From contig JANPHP010000237.1 in the NCBI GenBank assembly GCA_031424495.1, forward strand, positions 1-8,466: a DNA stretch of 8,466 nucleotides. Reading direction: 5' to 3'. The position numbers and the translations under genes are program-made. Below are positions 6,648-8,466 of the stretch, piece after piece (positions within the stretch are counted from its first letter, which is position 1; the number at the start of each line of letters is the position of its first letter). Source of the DNA: JADKCL01 sp031424495. GTDB lineage: Bacteria; Bacteroidota; Bacteroidia; J057; JADKCL01. Under the pieces are notes generated by a model. The model worked only from the letters and a program-made list of their open reading frames with translations. It was not told the origin of the DNA and ran no database searches.

Positions 6648-8466
6648 ATGAATCGTTGTCTTCTCCTTTTTGTTTTCATGGGTTCGCTGCTCACAGCGAC
6701 GGCTCAGACCGCGCTCACGCCTGAACTCCTCTGGAAAATGGGCCGCATTTCTGAGATTGACATCTCGCCCGATGGCTCCACGGTCCTGTTTGGCGTGACC
6801 TATTACGATCTCGCCGCCAACAAGGGCAACCGCGACCTTTATTCGCTGCGCTTGAAACTGCCCGGCGACAAAGGCAAAAATGCCCTCAAAGCTGGCTCGG
6901 TCACGAAGATCTCCGACACCCCTGAAAGCGAATACAATGCCCTTTGGCGTCCAGATGGCACCAAAATCGGCTACCTGAGCGCCAAGTCGGGCGCGATGCA
7001 GCTCTGGGAAATGAATCCCGACGGCAGCGGCGCCACCCAAATCACCTCAATCGAGGACGGCATCGGCAACTTTGCCTATGCGCCCGATGGCAAGCATGTC
7101 TCGTTCACGCAGGACGTGAAGCTCGACCAAACGCCCGCCGAGGTCTACCCCGACCTGCCACTCGCCAAGGCGCGCATCATCGATGACCTCGATTACCGCC
7201 ATTGGAATGCTTGGCATGACTATGCCTACAGCCACGTTTTCGTCGCGCCTTATGAGGCGGGCGTCGTGGGCGCAGCCGTCGACATCATGCCTGGGCAAAA
7301 GTTTGACTCGCCGCTCAACCCCATGGGTGGTGGCGAACAAATCGGATGGAGTGCCGACGGCAAGACCATCGTCTACACCTGCAAGAAAAAAGTCGGCAAG
7401 GACTATGTCGTGAGCACAGACAGCGACCTGTACGCCTACGACCTCGCATCCGCCCAGACCAAAAACCTCACCGAAGGCATGCTCGGCTATGATGTGGAGC
7501 CATTGTATTCGCCAGACGGCAAAAAAATGGCTTGGCTCAGCATGGAGCGCGCTGGCTTTGAAAGCGATCGCAACCGCATTTTTATTCTGGACATCGCAAC
7601 GGGTGCCAAGAGTGAATTGCTCAAGGACAAGGACCGCGCCGCTGGCAATCTCGCTTGGGCGGCCGATAGCAAAAGCATCTATTTCACCAGCGACATCAAG
7701 GGCACGGTGCAAGTGTTCAATATCGAGGTGAATGGCGGGAAATTGCGCATGATGACCGAAGGCGACCACAATTGGGGCAGCGTCCATGTTGCGCAGGGTG
7801 TGCTCGTCGGCGACTTGCAATCCATGTCTTATCCGACCGAACTCTACACGATCGACCCCAATACCGGGCAGCAGAGCGCACTCACGAGCATCAACCGCGA
7901 GCTGCTCAAGGATGTCGAATGGGGCGACGTAAAATCACGCATGGTCAAGACCACCGACGGCAAGGAATTGCTGGCCTGGGTGATCTATCCGCCTGATTTT
8001 GATCCGAATAAAAAATATCCAACCTTGTTGTATTGCCAAGGTGGCCCACAAAGCGCAGTCAGCCAATTTTTCAGCTACCGTTGGAATTTTCAATTGATGG
8101 CTGCGAATGGTTACATCATCATTGCGCCCAACCGCCGAGGCTTGCCCGGTTTTGGGCAGGCTTGGAACGATGAAATCAGCGGGGATTGGGGCGGTCAGCC
8201 GATCAAGGATTACCTGAGCGCGACCGACGACATCGCCAAGGAACCTTATGTCGACGCCACCAAAATGGGCGCAGTCGGTGCGAGTTATGGTGGCTACAGC
8301 GTGTATTACCTCGCTGGCGTGCACAAAAACCGCTTCAAGACCTTTATTTCCCACTGCGGATTGTTCAATCTGGAAAGCTGGTATGGCTCGACCGAAGAAA
8401 TGTTCTTCGCCAATTGGGACATGAAAGGCGCCTATTACGACAAGCCGCAGCCCAAAACTTATGTCG
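6648..8466 (+). CDS. S9-family (prolyl oligopeptidase-type) peptidase, DPP5-like, 3' truncated by window end
   Basis: The first 606 residues of an exported exopeptidase; the frame stays open to the window edge. The ATG at 6648 starts a signal peptide, MNRCLLLFVFMGSLLTATAQ, cut near residue 18-19. Residues about 25-415 form a beta-propeller with six PD40-like blades visible by their [SRA][PA]D[GS] motifs near 40-43, 101-104, 145-148, 235-238, 288-291 and 338-341, plus DYRHWNAWHDYAYSHVFV in the middle, typical of the Bacteroidota S9 group. The alpha/beta-hydrolase domain begins near Trp425, with LLYCQGGPQS (oxyanion region, Gln where many relatives have His), APNRRGLPGFG and the nucleophile Ser546 in GASYGGYS. 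The catalytic Asp and His should lie beyond the end. Expected full length is about 650-700 residues. It most resembles dipeptidyl-peptidase 5, which removes N-terminal dipeptides in the periplasm; acylaminoacyl-peptidase is the alternative. The sequence is GC-rich with many C-ending codons. The 163-bp gap upstream holds only a weak promoter-like TATCTTGC at 6617-6624. Confidence 0.93.
   Translation, partial: MNRCLLLFVFMGSLLTATAQTALTPELLWKMGRISEIDISPDGSTVLFGVTYYDLAANKGNRDLYSLRLKLPGDKGKNALKAGSVTKISDTPESEYNALWRPDGTKIGYLSAKSGAMQLWEMNPDGSGATQITSIEDGIGNFAYAPDGKHVSFTQDVKLDQTPAEVYPDLPLAKARIIDDLDYRHWNAWHDYAYSHVFVAPYEAGVVGAAVDIMPGQKFDSPLNPMGGGEQIGWSADGKTIVYTCKKKVGKDYVVSTDSDLYAYDLASAQTKNLTEGMLGYDVEPLYSPDGKKMAWLSMERAGFESDRNRIFILDIATGAKSELLKDKDRAAGNLAWAADSKSIYFTSDIKGTVQVFNIEVNGGKLRMMTEGDHNWGSVHVAQGVLVGDLQSMSYPTELYTIDPNTGQQSALTSINRELLKDVEWGDVKSRMVKTTDGKELLAWVIYPPDFDPNKKYPTLLYCQGGPQSAVSQFFSYRWNFQLMAANGYIIIAPNRRGLPGFGQAWNDEISGDWGGQPIKDYLSATDDIAKEPYVDATKMGAVGASYGGYSVYYLAGVHKNRFKTFISHCGLFNLESWYGSTEEMFFANWDMKGAYYDKPQPKTYV

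Noticed and set aside
7047..7820. A 257-codon minus-strand ORF inside the S9 peptidase gene
   Set aside because: It is an antisense shadow of the clear beta-propeller coding sequence, in a GC-rich stretch where stops are rare.

Overview
The window looks like a chromosomal segment of a Bacteroidota bacterium, most likely an environmental, gliding-type lineage. The evidence is a large secreted protein ending in a gliding-motility/CHU_C-type (type B) type IX secretion domain, two further exported proteins with signal peptides ending in the Ala-Gln style common in this phylum, and weak Shine-Dalgarno signals. It begins in the last bases of a 5S rRNA gene, so it lies directly downstream of an rRNA operon.

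Layout. Positions 1-25 are the 3' end of 5S rRNA, followed by a strong rho-independent terminator (39-74). Positions 75-906 form a roughly 830-bp stretch in which I can support no gene; it holds a (CA)9 microsatellite and two short ORFs that do not look coding. A near-perfect 18-bp hairpin (907-946) terminates the minus-strand unit that follows. That unit has two genes, read right to left: a small lipoprotein of unknown function (4770-4270) and then a 1074-residue exported adhesin-like protein (4204-980). The large protein has an N-terminal cysteine-containing module, four tandem repeats of about 120 residues each carrying four conserved cysteines, two fibronectin-III-like domains and the type B sorting domain. 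A 115-bp divergent intergenic region separates this unit from the plus strand. There lie a subtilisin-family (S8) protease with a complete catalytic set (4886-6484) and, after a 163-bp gap, a prolyl-oligopeptidase-family (S9) peptidase resembling dipeptidyl-peptidase 5, cut off by the window end (6648-8466).

How they may work together. All four protein genes encode exported products: one lipid-anchored, one probably displayed on or released from the surface through type IX secretion, and two secreted or periplasmic peptidases that could degrade external protein and trim the peptides. Shared regulation is not shown; each plus-strand gene may have its own promoter. I see no mobile element, CRISPR array, tRNA or defence system. 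The most distinctive item is the four-cysteine repeat array in the large protein.
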